Positions 55,322-64,000 of a stretch of 64,000 nt of DNA are shown piece by piece. The notes under the pieces were generated by a model that worked only from the letters and a program-made list of their open reading frames with translations, searched no databases and was not told the DNA's origin. The DNA lies in the NCBI GenBank assembly GCA_030268105.1, contig BSDZ01000014.1, positions 759,501 through 823,500 of the forward strand, given 5' to 3'. The DNA comes from Volvox africanus. Lineage: Eukaryota > Chlorophyta > Chlorophyceae > Chlamydomonadales > Volvocaceae. Each line of letters opens with the position of its first letter. Positions within the stretch are counted from its first letter, which is position 1. The position numbers and the translations under genes were made by a program.

Positions 55322-55381
55322 TTGCGACTGGTTTCCAGGAGCGAAATGAGTAAGGAGTGCGTTAATTAATTCTTCGAACGT

Positions 55382-56254
55382 ATGCCCGAGACTTCGATAG
55401 GTGGATCCCGTTACGTTACTACACTGCTGGACGACTGCACGGGATTTTCTACTGTTGCGTTCACGGAGACCAGGGATGCAGTTCGAAAGAAGGTCAAGAC
55501 AATGATCAAGGCGCTGGAGAATATGACTGGCCGTCGCGTGGAGGCACGCACGGATCGTGGGACCGAGTTCCTTAACTCAGCCATGAGCGCCTACTTAGGC
55601 GAAAAAGGGATTATCCATGGTACGACCGTTGGGTATTCACCGGAGCAGAATGGGGCGGCGGAGCGCCTCAACAGGACCCTATTGGAGAAGACCCGGGCAA
55701 TGCTGGCGGAGTCAGGACTACCGCAGAAGCTCTGGGCAGAAGCCATGGCTATGGCGAATCTTTTGCGAAACGTTTCACCGGTCGTGGGGGCATCAGTAAC
55801 GCCCCATGAGGCGTTCATGGGGGTGAAGCTGGACATAAGCCATCTGAGAGTTTTCGGCAGTACCGCATATGCACACGTGCCAAAGGAAAAGCAGAACAAG
55901 CTGCAACCCGTGAGTAAAAAAGGAGTGCTGGTTGGATACAAGCAAGGGAGGCAGTACCGCATCTTGATCAATAATGTCATCAGCACACACTCGACAGTCA
56001 AGTTTGACGAGTCAACAGTTGGAGATCGCTATGAAGATTCCGACGAGGAGGATGTCGAGGAGTCTGGCGGCATTCCGTCGCCAGGAGGCGGCAGAGATAC
56101 GCCGGTCAACACCGACATGGACCAGAGAGCTGCTGAAGTGAGCCATGGTGCATCCACCAGCAGTGGCCAGACAGCGGCGCCACAGAGGCACGGAGGCATA
56201 CCAGCAGCACAATTTCCCCGGACGCAAAATACAGTGCAGTCCCAGTGGCTATGA
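55382..56254 (+). pseudogene. copia integrase fragment
   Basis: The 290-residue frame begins inside the integrase core and has all three acidic residues (TTLLDDCTGFSTV, ARTDRGTEFLNS, SPEQNGAAERLNR), followed by the C-terminal VGYKQGRQYRIL and STVKFDES and an acidic linker. It lacks the zinc finger upstream and the RT downstream. It could be the far half of copia element 2 (32.2-33.3 kb), split by the intervening nest, or an independent fragment. Confidence 0.8.
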
Positions 56255-56284
56255 ATGCCATAAAGGCTAGATAATAAAAAGCTA

Positions 56285-57255
56285 TGCTGAAAGTGCGAGT
56301 GAATGGGATGGTGGGCGAATAGTTAGTCTCCAAGCAAGGAGTTAAGCAGGGCTGCCCTCTCAGCCCAACACTTAATGGTGTTTTTGGTGAGGTTTTTGTT
56401 GATTTTGTAAATATACATACTATGGAATGTCCCGATTACATGTGTGCTGGGTATTGCCCAACGACGGATGGTCAATGCATACCCATGCTGCTTTACGCTG
56501 ATGACCTCACCCTAAATGAACTAAACAGCGGGCTATGTTCTCTCTTGTAAGAGAAACTTCATCGTCAAGGATTACTTCACCCTTCCAGTGGGCTCAAATG
56601 TTTTAATATATATACAAGGTAGGTCTATTTTGTCTTACGTGACACAGGTACGGAGCCCAGACCTAATCCTTCAGGTTACTGAGCTGGACATTTTGGAAGG
56701 CCAGGAGGGGTATTTTGAGCATGCCATGAGTGATGTATGGTCAAGTTCCAGTAATCTTTTCTTTGCATTATGTGAGCGCCAAAATGGTGACCAATAATCT
56801 TCTGTTCAGAGAGCTAAACCAGGACCCACTACATGTTCTCTGGGCCAAACTAGTTTTTAGCTTTTGGAATAAGCTAATTGCCATGAAAATCACTATCTAC
56901 CATAGCCCTTTGAAAGGAGATAAGATTAGCTTTTGGCTCGAACTGTGGAGTGGACTCTTGGGGTTGTAAGGTGATATGGGTTCTTCAGGCATTAGGGTTG
57001 AATTTATTATAATATTATCTGTCCTTCACCAGGCATTGAGGAGTGCTTGAACACTCTAGCCCACTATAGGGTTGGGGTTTCTGAGATCATGGAGGAGATG
57101 AAAGATCGATTTAGGGTTACCTGAAGAAGTCAAAGAATTTAAATGAAACCGAGTGAGTTTGTATCGGATATTCATCAACAAGGGTTGAAAATATGCCGGA
57201 ATCAAAACAATGGATGGGGTGAACAGTGCCACCTGTAAGACTACTTCCCCTTAAA
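56285..57255 (+). mobile_element. LINE fragment with reverse-transcriptase core
   Basis: The frame near 56330-56550 reads VSKQGVKQGCPLSPTLNGVF and MLLYADDLTLNEL. These are the non-LTR RT motifs G(V/I)xQGCPLSP and the catalytic Y/F-ADD. Stops then interrupt the frame (first at about 56550). The downstream part to 57240 is homologous to 21240-21600. The element is truncated at both ends and abuts a CACTA end at 57364. Confidence 0.75.
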
Positions 57256-57363
57256 GCTGTAGTATCGTGGGGTATCTAAGGCTAATGTCCAGGATGTTCT
57301 GGAAACAGGAGATCTTTCAATCGGGCCTAAACAATTTGGTGGATATTAACACAGTGATACAAC

Positions 57364-58497
57364 CACTATAAGAACAGATTCGTGCGTTAGGCTCGCGTTA
57401 GGCTGCGTTAGGGCGCGTATGTGTGCATAAGGCTGCGTTTTGTGCGTTAGAGGTTGCGTTAGCCTAACGCGAGCCTAACGCAAAGAAATAGAAAACTTGA
57501 CAGAACGTCTATAGTGCGTCGTTTTCAAGTTCGTTTAAATGAAAACAATATTTATAATACAATAATCATTATAAAAGTTCCCTGTAATTTTTATTACGTT
57601 TGGTGGTGCTCGAAAATCGGGGGCTTGCGTATGTTCTAACGCGAGCCTAACGCAAACTAAACGCACGCGATCGCAAACCTAACGCACGCGTTAACTTTAC
57701 GCAAACAGCTTGCGTATGTCTTGCGTACAGTGCGTTACTATACGCACGTAACGCACTGTAACACAGTTTACGCAAAGTTTATGTAGATAGCGCATAATAA
57801 AGTTCGGAGCATGGGTCCGCCGGATTTATTTAGTTTGCTTACTTGCTCTTATTGTGCAGTAGCATTGGAGACTTTGTGCATAAAATATCTTCAAAGTTAA
57901 TTTCAATTTAGGATAGCGCTATGAATACTAGTCGTTGTACAAGAGATTGCTCTGGTGAACGCTTGTTAACATCGCTAAATTGCTATCATTATATGGATTT
58001 AGAACCTGTACATGTGGCTTACTTTGTAACATAAAACTCTTAAGTGCCACGCATGGCTGTTCATGGCTACCTTTCTAATAATGGAAGGCTTTCTAATTAT
58101 TGAGCAGCAAGCTGCTGGAGTTAGCAAGTGTGGGTAAGGATCGCAGAAATTTGGCAACAGCAAACCTTACACAGTAGCCAGGCAACAATGTTGCCAGATG
58201 GGGACCCAAACAAAGTCACCAAGAGCCACAGTTACACATTGAGCAGGCCCCCAAAATTATGTAGCCTTGTCCGGCAAGCATCATAGCAGCTTTGCGTAGG
58301 TGTGAAAATTGACCATGATAACGACCATGTGTGAGACGTACTCTAGTACTCTATGACCCCAATGCTTCCCAAATCCAGACATATTGCAAGGCAGAATAAT
58401 TCAATCACTGCACGGGAATAAATAGTTCAACGGATTCACGCCACAATTTTCAGCACGGTTATTATTTTGTCATCGCATTAAAAACGCCATGCACATT
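57364..58497. repeat. left end of a second CACTA element
   Basis: This begins CACTATAAGAACAGATTCGTGCG and is the reverse complement of the right arm of the first CACTA element (47551-48667) with scattered substitutions and small indels. The homology ends at GCCATGCACATT. The opposite end of this second element was not found in the window. It may lie beyond 64000 or have been lost. Confidence 0.85.
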
Positions 58498-59998
58498 CCT
58501 AACCAAAATTGTTTCATGGCTCCGGAAACTCCAAGCACGTGCCATTCCTCTAGACGGTGCTGTACTGAGGGCTGCCCAGAACCCTGGCCTTCCATCCCAT
58601 CCCGCTGGCCCTGGCTCCCAGGTACCGGTGCAACAAAATCATACTCTCCAATGTGCTATCCATGTCATCATGAACTTAAGAAGTCTGCGAGTTCTCCTAT
58701 TGTGCCTGTATGCGTGTTGAGGGCTGACAACCCTCCTAGTATTGTGAACCTGTGTCGCTATTTCGTCAACCAGTTCGGCACTTTTCCGAAGGCGGCCATG
58801 CATTTCCTTGTGCAAGAGCCTATAGTTCTCCTTTAAACCATTGAGCGGTATTGCCCTATCACAACGCCCAACACTGTGATGAGAACTAAAACAGAAGAAC
58901 CCATGAGGATCCACACTAAATATTCTGTTACATATACATCAGCCAAGACAGGGGCATATGTTGTGAAACTCGCGTCACATCAGTTGTAAAAAGGTCCAGT
59001 TCAGCACAATGCTGGACAAGCAAGCTGACACTATGCCTTAAGCCACAACGACACAACAAATTCCGGGCGAGTAATAGATGTTACAAACAGCTAAATAAGC
59101 ATTTCAGCTTCAGAAAACATATAGCGACTCGGCGATAAGGTTGTACATAAGACCCTTCGCATTCACGATCCAGACGCAATTCTGTCCTGAAAAAGCGTCT
59201 AACTAAAAACCTAAGTAATACAGAATAAGATGGGAAGAAGTCTGACAAAATATCACAACAGCATACAGAGTAGTGTAAAAGGCAACAGCAATACTGAAAG
59301 TGATGCCACAGAAAAAGCCTAATAAAAGGAGTGGTATGAGCATGTAACAATAACAGTAACATAGCAGGATGAGACTGTTTCTCCTTGAAGAACTGAAATC
59401 TGACATGGGCAACGACTTCATTGTATGGAGTGGTACAGGCAGTATTCATGCATGTGAAGTACGAAGTAATAAAGTGGAACGTGTATGTCCCCGTAATTTA
59501 TACTTAAAGTAAATTGCCAAATAACGAATGATAGACATACATAGTAAATTACATGCATACGCACAGGAAGCTCATTATACATGCATGTACGTGAAGTAGT
59601 TGGATACAGCCTCATCATACTTCCAGGAGCTTTGTAATAAGAATATGATTAGGGTTTCTTAAAATTTGTTCCTCATGAACTTGTTGAGTTCTACGACAAC
59701 CAGCCATTACATGCCGCAAATAGGTAGCCGCATGCAAATAGCTAAATAAATTGTTGAAGTTAGCAAAGCACCCGGCCCCTCGTGGGCCATATTACTTGCT
59801 CTGACATTCTTTCGTATATGAGTGTTGCTCACATACCAACACCCCCCCATGAGCGACACTCCGTCAATCTTTACGGTCTCCCGATGACTGCCTTGTCTCG
59901 GCATCCCTGCCCTGGTCATCAGTCAGCGGGATTTGAAACGCGACCGGCAGCCGGCGAATCGGCCAGCCGGCGAATCGGCCAGCCACGCACGTGCGCTT
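58498..59998. other. no recognised gene; presumed interior of second CACTA element
   Basis: An open frame at 58489-58836 (plus) starts just inside the CACTA arm, where exon 1 of the gene lies in the first element. Its product has no similarity I can see to that exon. A 16-bp tandem repeat (CCGGCGAATCGGCCAG, two copies) occupies 59951-59982. Confidence 0.4.
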
Positions 59999-60011
59999 GG
60001 GACTCATAACC
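59999..60011 (-). promoter_or_regulatory. copia-type primer-binding site next to an LTR (minus strand)
   Basis: On the minus strand GGTTATGAGTCCC follows the LTR end by three bases (ATA), matching the sites at 26238 and 32060 with one change. Because it lies on the 3' side of copia element 3, this LTR is also positioned as a 5' LTR for something to its left. Confidence 0.65.
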
Positions 60012-60014
60012 TAT

Positions 60015-60182
60015 TGGACTTTACCTGTGTATTGTCGGTTACATGTTACAAAGATTCTCAAGGCAACAAGAATCTCAAGGCAAGGAACAAAGGACCGATA
60101 TAGTCAGTCGTACACAAACGACTTCTAACCAAAAACATCATAAAGGCAAGTCTGACCGAACTCGTAAAGCCAAATTCCAACA
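60015..60182 (-). repeat. LTR of copia element 3
   Basis: On the minus strand this 168-bp LTR starts TGTTGGAATTTGGC directly after the purine tract CGCGTGGGAG and ends GTCCA. Element 1 has the same purine tract and an LTR of almost equal length starting TGTTAGAATTAC, so both belong to related families. Confidence 0.8.
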
Positions 60183-60192
60183 CTCCCACGCG

Positions 60193-61963
60193 GTCAGATC
60201 TTGCACACGCCCATGCTCTTCTGGTGCTTTGCAAACTTCTCCAATGGCAGCAACTTCGTCAAGATATCCGCCACCATGTCGTCGCTGCTACAGTCCTCCA
60301 TGACCACCGCTCCATGCGCCACTTGCTCACGAACCATGTGATATCACACAGCAATGTGCTTTGATTTTCCTGAAATTACTGGGTCCTTCGTGATCTTAAT
60401 CGCTGACTGGCTATCACAGTTGATGGTGGTCGGATGTAACGAGTAACCCAACTCCAAGAGCAGAAGACGTAGCCAGAGTGCCTCCTTGGTAGCCTCCAAT
60501 GCCGCCACGTATTCCGCTTCCATGGTCGAACTCGTAACTGTATGCTGTAGCCTGCTCGACCAACTCACTGAGCCTCCATGCAAAGTGAAAACGTAACCAC
60601 CAGTTGACTTGCGGCTCTCAATGCATCCTGCATAATCTGAATCTGTAAAACCAATTAAACCTTCTTCAACACGTTCACCACCAAAAATGATGCCGTACTG
60701 AGGCGTTGCCATCAAGAAGCGAACTACCGCCTTCGCAGCTCTCCAATGCTGCTCCGTGGGTGCTGACATGTGGCGTGTGAGGACTCCCACGGCTTGTGCA
60801 ATGTCAGGCCGGGTGCAATTTGTGATGTACATCAAGCTGCCTACCAGCTCAATGTACGGATATCGCGAGCGATCCAAAACTTCCCCGTCAGCAGCCCGCA
60901 TCAGGATCGTCCCCGGGCTCATGGGAATGGATCTTGGATCTGCATTAACCATGCCATACCGCTCGATCAGCTCATGGATCATGTGCTCCTGCGACACTGT
61001 GAGGGTGTGGGTCTCACGGTCCCGCTTGATGACTAAACCCAAAAACACCTCCACTTCCCCCATGTCACGGCATTCATACAACTGCTTGATCTCCTCTTTC
61101 ACCTCCAAAACAGTCTGCTCATCGTGAGATGCAATTAATACGTCATCTACGTACACTAACAAGTACGTGCATATCTGACCGTCTAGATCACGACGTATGT
61201 ATAGGCTTGGGTCCGCATTGGACACCTCAAAACCCATCTGAATCAACTTCTCATGCAAGGTCTTGTTCCAGGCGCGCAAGGCCTGGCACAAGCCGTACAA
61301 CGCTTTGTGCAAACGACAGACGAGGCCTGGACCACCACTCTCAAAGCCTGGGGTCTGCACAGTGTAGATTTCCTCCTCCAGGTCTCCATTTAGGAAAGCC
61401 GTTTTCACATCAAGCTGGTATAGCTCCATGTCGTCCGCAGCTACCATGGCTAAGAAAACACGCAGAGTGGAATGCTTGCTAACTGGTGCAAAGACCTCTT
61501 CAAAGTCCACACCTTCACGCTGCATGAATCCTTTCACCATGAGGCGCGCCTTGAAACGCTCAACGACCCCATGCTTATCCAACTTCACTGAGTAAACCCA
61601 CTTAACGCCTAGGGCTCGCTTGTCCGCCGGCTTCTCAACCAGCGACCAGGTGCCCTTTTCCTGCAGCAAAGCAAACTCCTCCTCCATCGCCTCAATCCAG
61701 AAATCAACCAAGGGGGATGCAATTGCTTCCTCATATGTAGCGGGGATATCCACGTTTACCCCTAAAATCGACTTAGCGTACTTGGTATTTTGATGCTGCG
61801 GTTTACGTAATGCAATTGGAACGTCTAACTCCGGTTCCGGCTGGGGTGCTGGTTCCGGGGGTTGCTCCGGCGGCGACTCCTCCTGTATTTTGTTGCCCTC
61901 ATCAGCCTCAGGATCGGACCCAGAGACATCCTCCTCCTCTGATTCTGAGGCGTCGAACTCCAT
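60193..61963 (-). pseudogene. copia element 3 reverse transcriptase-RNase H
   Basis: The frame 61963-60344 has an acidic linker, then RT (RALGVKWVYSVKLDKHG, LDVKTAFLNGDLEEE, catalytic LLVYVDDVLIAS) and RNase H (GFTDSDYAGCIESRKSTGGY, STMEAEYVAALEATKEALW, NCDSQSAIKI). An in-frame TGA at 60344-60346 interrupts the conserved end, which continues (YHMVREQVAHGAVV...LEKFAKHQKSMGVCKI) to a natural stop near 60196. Confidence 0.9.
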
Positions 61964-63407
61964 GCTCCCACGAACACCCCACTCATCATACTTAACATCA
62001 CAACTGATGCGGACACGCCTATCCTTCGGTATTCACACCTGCCATGCACTCATGCCTGGTGCATAACCCACAAACTGGCCCGGCACGCTCACGGGATCCA
62101 GCTTATGGCGCTGCTGCTTAGGAATCATGACGTATGCAGGGCAGCCAAAAACCCTCAACTTCGACACGTCTGGTTTTTCACCAATGAACCGCTCCCAAGG
62201 CATGAGATTGCTGCCCTCGTGGGAGATACGTTGCGAAGAGTATTGGCCGTAATAACAGCCTCACTCCACATTTCCTGCGGCAAACCTGAATCGGCCAACA
62301 TGGTGCGCACACACTCCTCCAGAGTGCGATTCAAACGCTCCGTGGCGCCATTCTGCTGTGGTGTGTACGGCGCCGTCTTCTCATGGAAAATGCCCATGTC
62401 CCGCAAAGTGCTAGCCAGTTCTTCATTTATGTACTCTAAGCCACGGTCAGTGTGGATGCGGCGGACCTTGTCGCCAGTCTGCCGCTCCCACAACTTTATC
62501 ACCTCCTTCACCGTCTCAGGAACCACGGTCTTGTCAGTGATACACCACACCTCCAAAAACTTCGTGCAATCATCGTAGAACGTGACCCAATACTTCGCAT
62601 TATTCCACGACTTCACTGGCAATGGACCGCAAAGGTCCATGTGCACCAAATCGAGCCTCTTACTTGTAACATTACCGGTTGATGGGTGCGGCTGCCGTGT
62701 CTGCTTGCCTTCGGCGCAGGGCTTACAGAACTGCCCCTTCACAGTCACCACATCATCCACACTTGCACCGAAACCCGTGACCATATCACTGCTGGCCACC
62801 TTGGCCAGGGCGTCAAAACCCAAATGTCCGTACTGTTTATGCCAAAGAACGCCAAGATTGGAATCCTGCTTCGTGATGGTGAGCTTGACCTTCCTCAATT
62901 CCTCACGGACCTTCTTACCACTCAAGCACCTGTCGGACCCATAACGACCCATCCAGCTGTCGTAGCTGGAGTCCTCAGCATAGAACAACCCGTCGATCTT
63001 CTCCAACTCAATCGCGGGTGCCCCACCAATCTCCACGTGTGGCAAGACCCCTGAGAACTGGGGAACCACATTTGGTCCAAAACTGCCCTCTAACGCCTTC
63101 AAAGACAGAATATGACCCATGATCCCCGGTGCATGGTACATGTCTACCTCGACATCTGTCTCAAAACAAGAGGAGCGGAACATGACCTGCCCATGGCCCT
63201 CCCGGCGTACCACGCTTCGATTCGCTGTTTTTAACCACACTTTACAATCTGAACCACAATGCTGATAGTTCCGGAGCTTGTCCTTGTCTCCAGTGACATG
63301 GACTTCTGCTCCAGTGTCGAACAGCCACAACTCCCGCTCCCAGTCGTCCTGCTGGGTGTTGTATCCTTCCTTCTTCGATCATGCACTGAATCTGCACGTC
63401 TGAGTAT
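61964..63407 (-). pseudogene. copia element 3 Gag end, protease and integrase
   Basis: The main frame 63330-62155 begins at the protease (WLFDTGAEVHVTG) and contains the pre-integrase zinc finger (HKQYGHLGF...CKPC), the integrase core (HMDLCGPLPV, IHTDRGLEYI, TPQQNGATERLNRTL) and a frameshift at about 62155. Beyond it the frame reads to a TGA within SAWQV-IPKDRR near 62030. Gag is cut off by a gypsy-family LTR at 63408. Confidence 0.88.
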
Positions 63408-63986
63408 TGTTGTACGCCGGTTCGATAGCCGTTTATACCAAAGTAGACTGCAACCCATTTGAGCATCATGAAGCATGATATGATTATATTAGCATGATAT
63501 ATTCGAGTATATCTAGCTAATCAGGCACGTTGCATTATCATCTACGATATCGCGCTGTCGGTCAACATGTTTGACTCGATGCTGATAATCTATGCGCGAT
63601 CTATCCGTTGGCATTTTATATCACGTAATAATACTTTAAATGTTATTACCTCATTTACGTCATAAACCATATGCGACGATCACGATGGTTGGGTCGGCAA
63701 CCGAATATCGATATTCGGACCTTCGCATACTGCATGCATTGCATCCATTAATATCACGGATTACGCGGTATTTAGAATAGTGCTATGAAGGTACTCACAC
63801 TTGAGATCGAAATCCAGTGAGACCTGTACTGCACATCGGTATCACGACGTGATAGGTACGAGGATGGCCGCCTAGAGACCGAAGTCGGCTCAACGCTACT
63901 TTGGATCAAGTACTCGAGTACTTAACACAATCTAATTCAGATACATACGTTATATACATTTATATTCGGCCTGAGCTATTCCAGCA
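63408..63986 (+). repeat. gypsy-family LTR copy D
   Basis: This begins TGTTGTACGCCGG within the copia element 3 gag and is the best preserved copy, with the palindrome at 63701-63718. It ends near CCAGCA. Whether it is a solo LTR or the start of a full element cannot be seen, because the window ends 14 bases later. Confidence 0.8.
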
Positions 63987-64000
63987 TAGCATTTCCAAAT

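Larger units (their letters stand above)
50254..55378 (-). mobile_element. Ty3/gypsy chromovirus element, minus strand, 5' truncated
   Basis: From high to low coordinate: gag (55321 to about 54575), protease region, RT-RNase H, integrase with chromodomain, and the 3' LTR. No 5' LTR was found; at about 55379 the sequence switches to a plus-strand copia integrase. It was inserted in or recombined with a plus-strand copy of a related element at 50253. Confidence 0.85.

Noticed and set aside
47551..58497. One single 11-kb element with 1.1-kb terminal inverted repeats (Maverick-like)
   Set aside because: The CACTA ends of the two arms face each other inward, the left arm pairs with 41275 through a perfect target duplication, and no Maverick genes lie between.
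59081..59449. 122-codon hydrophobic minus-strand frame
   Set aside because: No domain and no splice or start support; overlapping frames of similar composition suggest chance.

Overview
The window looks like nuclear DNA of a green (starch-making, flagellated) alga. The evidence is three intron-rich host genes on the minus strand with GT-AG introns (a cytoplasmic dynein-2 heavy chain, an eIF4B-like RGG protein and a GT5 starch synthase), surrounded by a eukaryotic retrotransposon landscape. No species is claimed.

Layout. 1-2290: no gene seen; it holds a perfect 60-bp palindrome. 2291-13953 (minus): at least 21 exons of the DYNC2H1 tail, with the motor beyond the left edge. 14000-18000: intergenic, with no convincing gene. 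18100-20747 (minus): eIF4B-like gene. 21150-21600: LINE remnant. 23180-26052 (minus): fragmentary starch synthase. A copia element (26072-30792, TSD AATAT) sits 14 bp from one of its splice acceptors. 31875-64000: nested transposons. These are a truncated copia gag (32.2-33.3 kb); chromovirus-type gypsy LTRs (33268, 39781, 50833, 63408); a DIRS-order tyrosine-recombinase retrotransposon with split direct repeats (33717-38451) inside one of those LTRs; a 1671-bp tandem duplication (38494-41049); a CACTA DNA transposon (41275-48667, TSD GAT) inserted in a gypsy gag; an inverted gypsy element (50254-55321); a copia integrase fragment (55382-56254); a LINE fragment (56290-57250); one end of a second CACTA element (57364 onward); and a third copia on the minus strand (60015-63407).

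The most unusual content is inside the CACTA element. A 2.8-kb intron of its own multi-exon gene contains about 2.4 kb of AT-rich bacterial DNA. This DNA encodes pieces of a Rickettsiales-type conjugation module (TraG, TraX, the C-terminus of the TraA/TraI relaxase) mixed with insertion-sequence fragments. The exon phases on either side of the bacterial block join correctly, and the transposon ends and target-site duplication are intact. This suggests endosymbiont-to-host DNA transfer that is now carried by a mobile element. A misassembly must still be excluded.

All three copia elements carry a primer-binding site matching the anticodon arm of initiator tRNA-Met, which points to half-tRNA priming as in Drosophila copia. 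Exon limits below were read by eye from splice consensus and protein similarity and are approximate where stated.
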